Source of the DNA: Mesostigma viride
Lineage: Eukaryota > Streptophyta > Mesostigmatophyceae > Mesostigmatales > Mesostigmataceae
NCBI GenBank assembly: GCA_009746045.1
Contig: RPFO01000164.1
Span: 2,346,321-2,410,320 of the forward strand
Length of the DNA: 64,000 nt
Reading direction: 5' to 3'
Positions 18,137 to 28,931 of the stretch are shown here, piece after piece; the first letter of the stretch is position 1; the number at the start of each line of letters is the position of its first letter. The translations under genes and the position numbers were made by a program. Under the pieces are notes generated by a model that was not told where the DNA came from, did no database searches, and worked only from the letters and a program-made list of their open reading frames with translations.

Positions 18137-18569
18137 AATAGCAATAGCGGCCCTAGCAATTGTAACCATTGGAGTCACTGCCGCTAAGGCAGCCATGCCT
18201 AGAATGTTCGCCTAGCTGTGCCAACATCCCTAGTCACGTGCCGCCAACGCACGGTACACAACCAGCCATAGCCTTAGTAGCCTAGTCATAGCCCAGCCAT
18301 GCTACGCCCGTGCTATGGTCAGATTACTTGCCCACGCTATACTTGTTATGCCCCGCTTACATGGGTCTTATTGCACCCACAGTTTGCCGGATCGTTAGCC
18401 TGTCCTTTTTAGCTAGCCGCGCCCGATTGCAGCTGTGGCATGCCTTTGGCATGAAGGGGACTGGGGGTCTCTGCCCTTTCTCCTGTAGTGCACACACAGG
18501 GATTACAAGCACTTCAGTGCTCCGTGACTCCCCAACGGGAGCACGTGTTTAATTAATTAATTAATTAAT

Positions 18570-21015
18570 GGCGGCAGTGACTACCAATGAAGTCAAGCTA
18601 GGGCTACAAGCTATTCTAGCCCGCTGGGGGCGTCCACATCTTGTGGTTGATCATCAGGTCCCCGCCCCTCCAGTACACCTTGGGCTTCTGGGGGTCCTGC
18701 TTGTGGCAGAGGTATTCAGGCCACAGGTCACGTCGCTGCTGCTGCTGTCAGTGAGCGGGGGTCAGGTCGTCATCCAGCGTCCAGGTGAGGTCGTGCAACC
18801 GCTTGCGACGAGAGAGGAACCGCTGCTTGTCCTCACGGGAAGGGAAGGTGAGCAGGACTGGTGGGGGAGCCGCCTTGTCCCGTGAGTGGGGAAGGCGGTG
18901 GCACCCACGCAGTTCTACCTCACCTACCAGGCCCATGAGGGTAAGGAGCTGGTCCTTAACCCCTAAATGGTCTGAGATCCTGCCGATAAATCGGCTGGAT
19001 CTTCACAATTTTGCAAACCAGATGCCATCCAACCTACCCATATCCAATGGCTGTCCTTGGGGGCCAAGCATGTCCATGAGTTGCCCTTCGGGTTGGTATA
19101 TCACAACCTCACATATATGCAGGGTAGGCCATGTATAACTGCCGTCAAAGTCAGGGGGGTCAAGACGCGCGTTTTCATTTTTGGTAGAATGTGCATTTTG
19201 AATTATGTTATAAGACCTAGGCACCTACCACTTCAGGGATGATAAACAATTAGTTGCTGAACAGTTTGAGCCATTGGGGTCATCATTTGGGTGGGTATAC
19301 CAGCAGTTACACCCAGTACAGCCCATAGGGGTACCGTTGGTAAAAAGCAACCAAGGGGGTAGGGGTGGGCATACTACCTACTAATATAGCCACCAACCAT
19401 GCCAAACAATACATTTCCCTTCCACAATGATGGGGAAACATAACTGCATCATCACACTGCCCTTACATGGCACCTATGTGCAGGTGCTACCTTGTCCATG
19501 CACGTAGGTAACGTGGTACGGATACCCTACGCAAGGCATGCATTCTAGGAGGCAGCCACCAACAAACTAGTGATGTTGAGCCTATTTCAGCCTGCCCTAG
19601 CAAGGATAAACTAGGCCTAAGCTGCTATAGCTTGCCAGGTGATGGCCAGCACACCTGGTGGCACATGCTGTCAATGGGAAGCTTTTACTCACCAGTTACG
19701 TGCTTGATGATGCCACAGCGACCAGCCAACTGCCTCACACTCATGCAATATGTGTATGGGAAATGTATAACAAACATATATGGAGGTATCAGAATATATG
19801 GAGGTATTCAAACCCATACAGCCTCTAAAACTTATCACCATCACCCTGTGGCAGGTCAACTGACTGAGGGAAGCATCTAAGAAGGGTGTTTTAGAAAGGG
19901 GCCAGGCCAGGGTCAAGAAAGAGCATGAATAATGCAAAAAGAATGTGCTACACAAGCTAGAACGTATATATCTTGACGTCAAACATCGATAGGAAAACGA
20001 TGCTTAAGCTTTACCAGGCATGGATGGCGTTACCTTGGCCCAGGCGGTGGCCGCAAAATGGCGCATTTCGGCACACCAAAGTTGTGCAGCATGGTCGCTG
20101 GATTCGGCGATTTCTGGCCACCCTTGCACGTTTACGACTACTATGTATCATAAAAAGTATAAAGAAACCGATATATCCTTTAAAATACGCCGGAAAGGTA
20201 TTGCTGTCAACGTTTCTATCGTCCGGCCTGATCGCAGTTTTTTCCAGCAAGAACGCTGCCGACACCTATCAAATGGCATTCCCGCGAACCAGAAATTGGC
20301 CTGTATGATCTTTAGGACGTATAAAATCAATATCCTAAGTTTGGTCAGAAAATTCGAACGAAAACGTAAATGCCATGCGTGGGCGCAAGCCGCCATGGCC
20401 AGGTCGTCGTTTTCCGGAATGCACGTTGTACGTGAAAAAGTACCCTGACCCCTTGTACTTTGACCGGCCAGAACACCTCTATAACTTTGTCAGAAGTATG
20501 CAAACCCATATACCATGCTTTAGAGTATTTTATAAACTTTCGATCTTCTCAGCTAAACTTTTCCTAATTCTCAATAGTTTTCGCGGCATTTGGTCGCCCG
20601 AGAAGGGGCCGATGCATCGGCTGCAAGTCGATTTTTGGCGGAAAATCGGCCGCAAGACCATTTAGGGGTTAAGCTCGTCGGCAAGGGAGGTTGACGTCTC
20701 ACCTGGCTTCTGGGGGAAGCGACGCAGCACCACCCGGCAGTCGCGGCGGGCGCGGTCGGTGGCCTCCTGTTGTTGAGCCTGGCGGAGGTCTTCCAGCTCC
20801 TGGAGCTTCGTAGCGATGGCGTCGGTGGTGGAGGCGGTCGCTGTCCGCAGCAGGTCCGCATAGGAGAGCGGCGGGAGCCGGGTCACCAGCATCCAGCCGG
20901 GGTGGAGTGGGATGCGATGCATGGTGGCCGTCTGCTCCGCTATCTTTGGGACCTGTGAGGCAAGGGCCTCGGTGTGGGCGGTGATGGCTTCAAGCTTCTT
21001 CATGAGCACGCCCAG
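18570..21015 (-). pseudogene. LINE-type ORF1, second family C copy, split by a TTAA element
   Basis: Minus strand: 21015-20673 encodes the KKLEAITAHTEALASQVPKI and TTDAIATKLQELEDLRQAQQ regions up to GETSTSLADEL. After the TTAA element (18960-20668) the frame continues from 18955 with GLVGEVELRGCHRLPHSRDK to the C-terminal domain near 18610, with small indels. It is 5'-truncated, its 3' UTR is nearly absent, and it meets the first family C copy tail-to-tail at the shared AATT repeat (18549-18570). Confidence 0.8.
18960..20668 (-). mobile_element. piggyBac-like non-autonomous element, copy 2
   Basis: TIR CCCCTAAATGGTCT at 18960-18973 with a partner ending AGACCATTTAGGGG at 20655-20668, flanked by TTAA at 18956-18959 and 20669-20672. 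It is the reverse complement of the 12230-13917 copy with few substitutions and small indels. It is inserted in a family C ORF1 whose uninterrupted paralogue (about 17790-17805) shows the empty site. No transposase ORF. Confidence 0.87.
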
Positions 21016-24000
21016 CTAAGGGGGAGTATATGTCATGTACGTGGGGGAAGATCATCATGGCTATACAAGAGCTAGGGCATGGCTTCTCAGCAGGGAGTAA
21101 CTCCCTGCATGGGCAATGCATAATTAAATAAGCTAGGCGTCATCTGGAGGGTGGCTCATCATAGGCACACATGTACATGACTAAAAAGCCTAGGCCTAAG
21201 CTGGTATAGTGCCTGGAGTAGGCGGGCATGTACAAGGCCACTGTCTAACTATTCTACACTACTGCTGCTGTATTCCCCTAGGCTGGGGTGTCTGGAGTCG
21301 CTGGGGCCGCGGTGGTCGAGGGGGTCGCGTGCCAGGGCTTGTGGCCGACGTAGATGGCCGCCCCCTTCCAGTACACCGGCTGGCCCGCCTTGGTCTGCCG
21401 GAGCTGGAGGTAGGTCGGCCATAGCTCCCGTCGCCGTTGTTGCTGCGCCAGGGTCAAGTCGTCGTCAAGTGTGAAGTGAGTCTTCTCGAGCCGCTTGCGG
21501 CGTCTGAGAAACGAAATCTTGTCCGCTGGGCTCTCAAAGATGAGAAGAAGCGGAGCTGGCGCCCCGGCCTTACCCCGCGCGCGGGGAAGGCGGTGGGCGG
21601 TCAACTCACCAAGGAGGCCCATGCGTGCAAGGATTTTGCTCTCAAACGCACGTGCAAGCTTCTCGGAATTCTCACCTTCCTCCATGTCGAAGTTCTTGAG
21701 TATGGCGTTGAGGCTGCGCTTGGCGAGCTCTGCCTCCTCGCGGAGGTCAAGCGTCTGCCGTTGGAGCTGGGCTGCGACGGCGGAGGTGGTGGAGGTGGTA
21801 TGTTGCTTAAGCATGTCCGCCCAGGTCGTGATGGGAGGAGCATCGCCGGCCAGGCCAGCAGGGGCTGGCTTGGCGGCAATGTCCTTCACTGCCTGGGCGG
21901 TGAGGCCGGCGGTGTTCTGCAGGACCTCGATAGGGATTGCATTATCCTTGAGGCGCTCGGGTCGATGTCGCGGAGCTGGGCGGTGATGGAGTCGGTGGAG
22001 GCGGAGGGGGGGGGGCCGGGGGGTGGAGGCGAGGAGGGTGGCGGTGGCGGTGGGGATGGTGGGGAGCTCAGCAGCCAGCGTGCCGCCCATTGCCGCCACA
22101 TCTGTCGGGCAAGGGGGGTCACGTGCTGCTCGAAAGCTTCCTTAACTCGTCGTCTGTCCCTGGTCCTCTACGGAGGACTGAGTTGAACTCAGTCCTCTCT
22201 AGAGGACCGAGTTTTTGGGTTTCGTAGAAAATTCGCCCCGGTCAGAATGTTTGTCAAAAAAATTCTCTCAAAATTTATTCAAATACTACGTGAAAAGATC
22301 TTTCTTGGACATATTTTTGGGATTTTTTTGGATTTGGTATGAGCGGCTAAATGTACGGTCAAAGTACAGGTGGTAAGGGTACTTTTCCACGTGAAACGCG
22401 AGTTCCGGAAATGCACTACCTAGCCATGGCGGCTCGCGCCCATGCATGCAGTTTACGTTTGCGGACGAGTTAGCTGTCCAAACTCAGGAAATAGATTTAA
22501 AATACCCTAAAGATGATAAAAATCAATTTTTAGCTCGCTGGGATGCGATTTACCCGGTGTCGGCACTGTTCTTGCTGGAAAAAACTGCGATAAGGCAGGT
22601 CGACGGAATTGATGACTGCGCTTGCTTTCCGGCGCAATTTCAATGGCTGATAGGTTTCTTTCTACATTTTAACATGCATTGTATTAGAATAAATTGAGTG
22701 ACAGTATAGATTTGATGATTTCGACCATTCTGTCACGTCATGGTCTATGTGCCGCAAAGTGCCACTTTTGCGGGCACCGCCTGGGCCAAGGTAACGCCAG
22801 CCGTGCCAGGTAAAGCCGGATAATCGTTGCCTCTTCGTTCCTTGATGTTCGTACATGAGTTTAAGCTTGCGAGGCGTTGTCAGGTTCAGGTCTTGATGCT
22901 GTTTCTTGACCGTTGCCTGCCCCTCTCTAAAACCCCCTTTTCAGATGATGTTAGCAGGCATTTGCCTTAACCCAGTGTAGTTGTGCAGGGTTTTAGGAGC
23001 TGTGCAGGTTTAATCACCTTCGTAGATGTTAGTTATTCTCTTGATACGTTCATACTGCATGATTGTGTGGCCACGGGCTGCGTCAAGGGTGCAGTCAAGC
23101 TTTTACGGGTGAGTGAAAAGTCTTGGTGACAAACCACTGCCATCATGTGCCAGCAACTATGTTGGCCACATCATGGCAAGGCAAAACAGTTATACCCATA
23201 TCTATTGTTGTTAGAAACAATGGAAATATGCTTAACCTACCCATTATATTGGTGGTTGACACTTATAACATAACCCTTTGTTGGTAGGTATCCAAGCCCA
23301 TTCCCTACATGCATGCATAGGCTCTCACTACATGATAAGGTATGATATACCTGAAGTATGATGATGCAAGTGTGTTGTCCTGTAATGCTTGAAGGGAAAT
23401 GAGTTGATTGGGATGGTTGGTGGCCACGGTATTGTGTAGTATGACCGCACTTACATGCTAGCAAAGTTAGCAAAAGCCCCATTCCTCTCCTGAGGACTGA
23501 GAGTTTTTTAATTGTTTCAGGCAGTTGCAGTGGCCAAATTGAGCCCAGTTTTTTGCCACGTTTCAAGAACTATATTGTTTACATGCCTATATTTTTTCTT
23601 CATGCACCAGGATTTGATTGAATTTTTCCCACTCGTTCTTATCCCGAAAAATGCAAATTCGCGAGGGGTGCCCAACGTCCGTGTAATTGTCAGGTGTTCG
23701 GGTCAAGTTTTCACATATGCAGTATTTTTGCCAACAAAATGACATCTAGTACACCCCCGATCCACATCAAAACATTTGGGATGGACCCCCCCCCTAGTCG
23801 CTACACGCGGTTGAAAATTGTCAACTCAGTCCTCCTGTGAGGACTGAGTTGGGACAGACGACGAGGGAGGGCGCGGACGATGGATTCTGTCGCAACGGTG
23901 GAGGGCGGTGGGGGGGGTGCCCAGATCTCGGCGTCGGAGCGCCCGAGGAGGGAGCAGAGGGCGAAGCGTTGGAGGTTGGGGCGACTCATGCGGGCAATTC

Positions 24001-24165
24001 GTGGAAGATCTTCGACGGGGTCGTCAGGCTGGCCACCTGGCCAACGGCCATGCCCTAGCTCTTGTATCAAGGAGACAACCAGCGCAGGCCAGAAATCGGG
24101 AGAATCCGGACCATGCCCTAGCTCTTGTATAGCTATGATGATCTTCCCCGGGGCCCACATGACAG
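21016..24165 (-). pseudogene. LINE-type ORF1, family A copy split by a 1.7-kb element
   Basis: Minus strand: 24160-23866 encodes part of the N-terminal domain (QRFALCSLLGRSDAEIWAPP, then TESIVRAL). The 1720-bp element follows, then 22145-21278 encodes LLKEAFEQHVTP onward to the C-terminal domain (LDDDLTLAQQQRRRELWPTY) and stop. Excising the element joins the two frames exactly. The 3' UTR (21277-21016) lacks hairpin and tail and abuts the family C copy. Confidence 0.8.
22146..23865 (-). mobile_element. Diverged relative of the TTAA elements
   Basis: 15-bp TIRs CTCGTCGTCTGTCCC at 22146-22160 and the complement at 23851-23865. Just inside each are AACTCAGTCCTC/GAGGACTGAGTT inverted motifs. The interior (about 22350-23520) is clearly homologous to the 12230 and 18960 elements (GTCAAAGTACAGG..GGGTACTTTTCCACGT; CACCGCCTGGGCCAAGGTAA), and the length is similar (1720 bp). 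TTAA abuts only the left end. No coding sequence. Confidence 0.7.
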
Positions 24166-24420
24166 GCTCCCCCTTAGCTGGGCATAGCTTGATAGATCAT
24201 GGGGGTGCAGGTGCCCTGGCGTACCTAGAGCAAGGGTAGTTTACATTCCCCCACTTGCAGGAAGTAGCCCAGAATGTAGTAAAAGTCATATGCCCCTTCT
24301 CAGGGATATGTGCTACATGTACTCCCCACGGAGTTATGTTCCTAATTAATAAATTAATCAATGATCTCCCAACAGAGACATGTTATATTAATTTTCATTT
24401 TTTTAATGGCTAGTCTCATC
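24050..24420 (+). mobile_element. Family A 3' UTR with two hairpin/tail ends
   Basis: 3' UTR sequence (TTGCAGGAAGTAGCCCAGAATG, about 24256) ends in hairpin CTCCCCACGGAG (about 24322-24333) and an AATTAATAAATTAA tail. A second minimal hairpin (ATCTCCCAACAGAGACATGT, about 24364) with its own ATTTTCATTTTTT tail follows at once. Confidence 0.7.
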
Positions 24421-24439
24421 CAAAAAAAATAAAAGAGCC

Positions 24440-25005
24440 ATGAGCCACGAGGTACGTAGCCATGGCTGACAGCGGAGCTCATAACTTTCACGTTTGGGCA
24501 ACAAATTCGGCCGTGAATATCACAATCGCTTCGTCTTTCTAAGACGCACACGCTGATATAATTTTCCGAAGCTATTACACCACCCTTGGTCTGGCCGGCC
24601 CCCAGCGGCTTGGACAGCCAGGGCGGCACATTCTGACCTGGCCTGGCCCCAAGGACATTACCAAAAGGGTAGGGAAACCTGTCACCAACTACGTTCAGAT
24701 GTTGCTGGACGACCTAGTGGTCCCAGCCCAGTTTTTTTTTAATCCACTCTCTCTCCCGTCTTTGGACTGCCATGCAGGACAAGACGCGGTGGAAGAAGAT
24801 TGTCAAGGCGCACACCGGCCCGACCCTGTGGGCAAGCCACCTCCCCCCAAGCGGAGGAGGCGTTTTGATGAGTAGTGTAGTTAGGATTTTCTAGATAGAG
24901 TTAGGATAGTTCGATCACGCGGCTTCCTCCACCCCGTCCATCATGAAATATGTGCTACATGACCTCCCCACGGAGGCATGTTATAATTTAATTTAATTTT
25001 ATTAC
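24440..25005 (+). mobile_element. LINE deletion derivative: 5' UTR fused to ORF2 3' end
   Basis: 24440-24577 is the 5' UTR that precedes ORF1 at 41836-41970 (minus) and 53055-53205 (TTTCACGTTTGGGC..AATTCG, TCGTCTTTCTAAGACGCACA). At 24578 it jumps to the ORF2 C-terminal coding region (LGLAGPQRLGQPGRHILTWP), then to a normal 3' UTR, hairpin and tail. A poly-T run at about 24732 replaces a few codons. The fusion ties the ORF1-type 5' end and the ORF2-type 3' end to one parental element. Confidence 0.75.
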
Positions 25006-25725
25006 GCAATATATGGCGAGCAAACGCTCCTCCGCGCAACGCAGCCTGGCGGCTGCGCTCAGCCCTGAAAATACGTCTGCAGCTTTGCCCTCCGGCCCAG
25101 AAGCCAGCGGTGCCACTAGCCAATTAAGCCCTAGTGGTCGCCTAGCCCCCTCCCGGGCTAGCCTCGCCAGCAGCGTCGCCTGAACCCAAGCGCGCAGTCG
25201 CCCTGCCGAGCCGACATTTGAGGAGTACGACTTTGACGCCAGCCAGCCCGGCGTTTTTGACAAGCTCACCCATGATCGCATCCTGGCCTGCGTGTTTTTT
25301 GGATCGCGCGCCTCGCTTATGGAACTGTGCAAGCAGCTCTTCATCCAGGGTCGCCTCTTCGATGCTTTCCAGAGGCGCCATTACACTTTCAACTCCATCC
25401 CCAAACAACGCCGTCCCCACCTTCAGCAATACGCCCTCTTTTCCCTCCTTGGACGCTCCCTCGAGGAGCTTAATTGGCGCCCCAAGCACCTCACCACCAC
25501 CTTGACCTAATCCTCCATCCGCTCACTCCTTTGGGTTAAGGAGGCCCTCGAGCAGCACGTGGCCCCAATCGCTGCAGATGTGGCGGCCATTGTCGACAGA
25601 AAGCAACAAACGTGAAAATCCATGGGAACGTGAAAAGCCATGGGCAGCACGCTGAATGCCGAGCTCCCCCTCCTCTCCACCATCTCCACCCTCCTCGCCT
25701 CCTCCACCGCACCCACGCAGTGACG
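25006..25725 (+). pseudogene. LINE-type ORF1, 5' part only
   Basis: ATG at about 25014 (MASKRSSAQRSLAAALSPEN) starts right after the tail of the previous element. The frame stops or shifts near 25183, resumes as VFFGSRASLMELCKQLFIQG and HLQQYALFSLLGRSLEELNW, stops at 25508, and fades at about 25725. The 3' part is absent. Confidence 0.75.
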
Positions 25726-26269
25726 TGTATCCATTAATGAATTTCTTGGATCTAGGCCCAGGTGTTCTTGCGTACCGCTACACAGACGTAGACGGTGGAC
25801 AGTGTGATTACTTTAGTTAGTTATAAGTGAGACAGCTTATAAACTGCAAAAAACTGAAGCTTACATACCTCTAAATCACTTTCCGCCACGCTCAGTTTCT
25901 AGAAAAGGTTACAGCTAGCTTACTTAAATGTACCGCGAGAAACATATGCATTAAAAGTTTGATACGTTATTCACATTTTCCCGTCTCCATCCTACCTACA
26001 ACTAAAAAGAAGAGATGACACCTTGTAGTGTCGTCCTCCAAAGTCTCCCGTTGACTGGGAAATGCAATTGTCTGGCTTTTATGTCACAAAGGAGACAGTG
26101 ATGCGAAATTCCCAGACGTGCATGCTGCCCCGTGATAGTCCCATTATAGACATGTACCTTGTCGACCTTTGCTTGACTGCAAAAAGTAGCTTAGTCCTAC
26201 ATCATGAAGCAAGTCCCTCCCTGGCCTTAAAAATATATGCCTAATTGGCGCTTTATTTAATCAACTGCT
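25726..26269. other. Downstream flank of MDH, no gene seen
   Basis: No convincing coding region. It contains the 3' UTR of the minus-strand MDH gene. An AATAAA-like motif (minus-strand ATTAAATAAAG) sits within about 20 bp of the stop. Confidence 0.45.
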
Positions 26270-27481
26270 TTACTGGCCCTTGCCGAACTCAATGCCCTTG
26301 TCCACATTGCCCTTGAGCATGTCCTTGGCCTTCTGAAGGCCCTCTGTCTCAAACGCGGACAGGGTGCCCAGGGGTAGGATCTCCTCGACACCGTTGGGAC
26401 CCAGGCGCACCTTTGAGGCGAAGAAGGGCTGGTCTGGGTATAGCGGCGACTGCACGAACGTGCATTCGTGCACGTTCGTCTCGCCATTCAGGCCACGCAG
26501 GAGAGACTCGGTGAAACGAGCCGCTGCGTAGGCCATGGACAGGGTGGCCGAGCCGGCACCGCCCTTGGCCTCGACGACCTCAGTGCCGGCCTCCTGGATA
26601 CGGCCAGTCAGAGCGACCAGCTCATCCTGGGTGAAGGTGACCGCTGGCTTGGTTTGGGAGAGCAGTGGCAGGATGGTCACGCCAGCGTGGCCTCCGACGA
26701 CGGGGACGTCGACATCCTTGACGTTCAGGCCCTTCTTCTCAGCGACAAAGGTGTTGGCACGGACAATGTCCAGGGTGGTCACACCGAACAGACGCTTGGG
26801 GTCGTACACGCCGGCCTTCTTGAGCACCTCGGCGGCGATGGGGACGGTGGAGTTGACCGGGTTCGAAATGATGGCGATCAACGCCTTGGGAGCGTTCTTG
26901 GCGATGGCCTCGATCAGGGTCTTCACAATGCCGGCGTTGATGTTGAACAGGTCGTCACGGGTCATGCCGGGCTTCCGGGGCACACCGGCAGGGATGACAA
27001 TAAGGTCCATGCCTTGAAGGCAGGCAGCCAGGTTATCGGCTCCCTGGTAGGCCTTGACCTGGCAAGGAGTGTTGCAATGGCTCAGGTCGGCCACGACGCC
27101 ATTGACATTAGCGATATCGTAGCAGTGCAGCTCGCCGATGTGAGGGCTCATCTTCAGAAGCAGCGAAAGCGGCTGGCCGATGCCGCCGGCAGCGCCGAGA
27201 ACCGCCACCTTCTTCGCGGCGCATGAGGTCACCTCCCGGCGACCGGCCTGCACGTGAACGTCCATACGGCTTTGGCGAGCCTTAAAGGGAGCGCTGTCGG
27301 AGCCCATCACGAGATGTTGAGGGCGGGCGCCGGAAAACACCGTCAGCGAAGATGGCAGGGTTGCACGAGGCGCCTGCACAGCGGGGGCGCTGCGGGTTGA
27401 TGCCGAAAAAGAAGCTACCGATGCAGGGCTACAGAACTTAACGGTAGCAACATTGGCGACGGAAAGAGACGCGGTAGCCAT
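26270..27481 (-). CDS. MDH: NAD-dependent malate dehydrogenase, plastid-type
   Basis: Intact 403-residue ORF, ATG at 27481, no introns. Residues 1 to about 85 are Ser/Ala/Arg-rich with almost no acidic residues, like a chloroplast transit peptide. The mature enzyme begins near [20 protein letters not shown] (Rossmann dinucleotide loop). Acidic CYDI after beta-2 suits NAD(H). Substrate-binding arginines lie in [27 protein letters not shown] and the catalytic His in [16 protein letters not shown] are present. It converts malate and oxaloacetate in the plastid and serves NADH balance and redox export. The length fits plastid MDH. The overlapping plus-strand ORFs are antisense shadows. Confidence 0.96.
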   Translation of the reverse strand: MATASLSVANVATVKFCSPASVASFSASTRSAPAVQAPRATLPSSLTVFSGARPQHLVMGSDSAPFKARQSRMDVHVQAGRREVTSCAAKKVAVLGAAGGIGQPLSLLLKMSPHIGELHCYDIANVNGVVADLSHCNTPCQVKAYQGADNLAACLQGMDLIVIPAGVPRKPGMTRDDLFNINAGIVKTLIEAIAKNAPKALIAIISNPVNSTVPIAAEVLKKAGVYDPKRLFGVTTLDIVRANTFVAEKKGLNVKDVDVPVVGGHAGVTILPLLSQTKPAVTFTQDELVALTGRIQEAGTEVVEAKGGAGSATLSMAYAAARFTESLLRGLNGETNVHECTFVQSPLYPDQPFFASKVRLGPNGVEEILPLGTLSAFETEGLQKAKDMLKGNVDKGIEFGKGQ

Positions 27482-28262
27482 GGTTGTTGTTGGTTATGGA
27501 GGGAAAGTGGCCTTAAACGCGAAGAAGATCAGGAATATGCCCGAGATAGAAAGCACAACCTCAAGTCGTGCGCAAATTTGTGTCCTCCGACGTGGTTTCG
27601 TGCGTGCAGTCGGTGCAGTGCGCTTCTTTCTTGAAAAGTCTGCTGAGCTCACGACACACGTCAGAGGACGCTGTGAGCGGGTTACAGGCTGGCCAGCGGA
27701 ATTCAGCCCGAGTCGGCCCTTATGCGGGTCACACATGTGGCACCGTTATCAGCCGGCTGGCAACACAGCGTGTCAACTTGTGTGACGTCACTTGTGTGAC
27801 TCTATCGCTACCACTAATATAGCACTACTACGCTTCGCTGCCACTCCGTTATATATTTGAGGCTATTGAAAGGAGGACGCACGTGCGCGGGAACCACGGT
27901 GATGTGCACACGTGACGTGACGGGTTGGCTATGAAAATTCAATTTTGTGAGAAAGTGGAAGGGACGACGTTTGACGTCTGCAACAGGTCTGCAACTATAT
28001 CCAGAAATGGCTGTGACATGACGTTCAACATGCAGTGCAAAGGTTGTCAGCTAGCGCCCTTACATACTGCGTGACTGCGACGTGGACAGGATATGCATGT
28101 TACTAGACCTTGCGGTGCAGTTAATAAACCCATGGAGAGACAGATAACCGGCCGTGACAGCACACATGGTAAAGAGCGGCCGAATGAGAAGGTATTAAGT
28201 CCCGTTCTACTTTACTTGACGCAGTGCTGTCCATGCTGTCCAAGCCTGTGCAGGTACCCACA
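27482..28262. promoter_or_regulatory. Shared upstream region of MDH (-) and the cysteine-rich gene (+)
   Basis: Divergent intergenic region of about 780 bp with no ORF I support. An AT-rich motif (GTTATATATTTGAG, about 27848-27861) could serve as a TATA box for MDH if its leader is about 350 nt. Several TGTGACGTCA-like (CRE/bZIP-type) motifs lie at about 27781-27790. Confidence 0.35.
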
Positions 28263-28931
28263 ATGTTCCCACGGTATCGATTTTTTTTTCTAGTGGTATT
28301 TTTTCATGCATCATGGGGATTTTCCGCGACACATGCATGTTTTATAGTCACAAACTCGACCTTCTGTCCGATGTTGGACGGGTTGAAGATGGAATGGTGG
28401 CCTGCAGACATGGAGAGGATGGCCAGATTGCGGTGCGAGGGCCTGGCAAGGGGATGCCCCGTCACGGATCCGGCGACGGGGGAAAAATCTGCTTGTTTCG
28501 ACCATTTTAACATGGCGGAGTGCGCATACCTGCAGTGTTATCTGGCCGCCATGGAGGCGATCGGGGAATGCGAGGTGGGTTTTAACTACATCGACGCGTA
28601 CTATCCGCAGCCTCCCTGCAAGAGCTTATGCGAGAAGATAGTTCGTTGCGACCGGTTTACCAATTACGACGTTTCCCTAATGGAACCCAGACTAAAAGAG
28701 GCCTCGTATTGCGAAAGCTTCCCCGACTGCAGTGAACCGGACGGCTGCGACAGCCTGTGCTTCCAGTGCACGGACTGCAGATGGTGCAGGAAAATGATAA
28801 GTGCTGCATCGCCGAGGTTAGCGTTTACACCATTGAACGGATATCTGTCATGGCCCGTTGATGGTCTTCCTCCCTTCTTCACCCCCCTCATCACAGCCTT
28901 ATTCACATGGCTTATTTGGGATGTCTTGTGA
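28263..28931 (+). CDS. Secreted cysteine-rich protein, frizzled-like CRD
   Basis: ATG at 28263 gives a strong signal peptide (about 20 residues, RFFFLVVFFHASWGFS, then ATHA). About 150 residues with many Cys follow: CFIVTNSTFC, CFDHFNMAECAYLQC, PPCKSLCEKIVRCDRF and YCESFPDCSEPDGC. The PC-x2-LC-x4-x-C pattern and overall spacing match frizzled-type cysteine-rich domains, which bind lipids or ligands outside the cell. The ORF ends in a hydrophobic stretch (ITALFTWLIWDVL) that could be a GPI signal or read-through into an intron. The true 3' end is uncertain; GAG|GTTAGC near 28817 is a possible donor. Confidence 0.6.
   Translation: MFPRYRFFFLVVFFHASWGFSATHACFIVTNSTFCPMLDGLKMEWWPADMERMARLRCEGLARGCPVTDPATGEKSACFDHFNMAECAYLQCYLAAMEAIGECEVGFNYIDAYYPQPPCKSLCEKIVRCDRFTNYDVSLMEPRLKEASYCESFPDCSEPDGCDSLCFQCTDCRWCRKMISAASPRLAFTPLNGYLSWPVDGLPPFFTPLITALFTWLIWDVL

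Larger units (their letters stand above)
16089..18569 (+). mobile_element. Family C ORF1-only LINE derivative (interrupted)
   Basis: 5' UTR 16089-16264, ORF1 16265-18136 (split by a 493-bp element), 3' UTR 18137-18545 with hairpin (about 18522-18540), and an AATT tail to 18569. ORF1 is followed directly by the 3' end with no reverse transcriptase, as in families A and B. Confidence 0.8.

Noticed and set aside
26468-27226. 252-residue plus-strand ORF opposite MDH
   Set aside because: Antisense shadow of a GC-rich gene with strong codon bias; the minus strand has full catalytic motifs.
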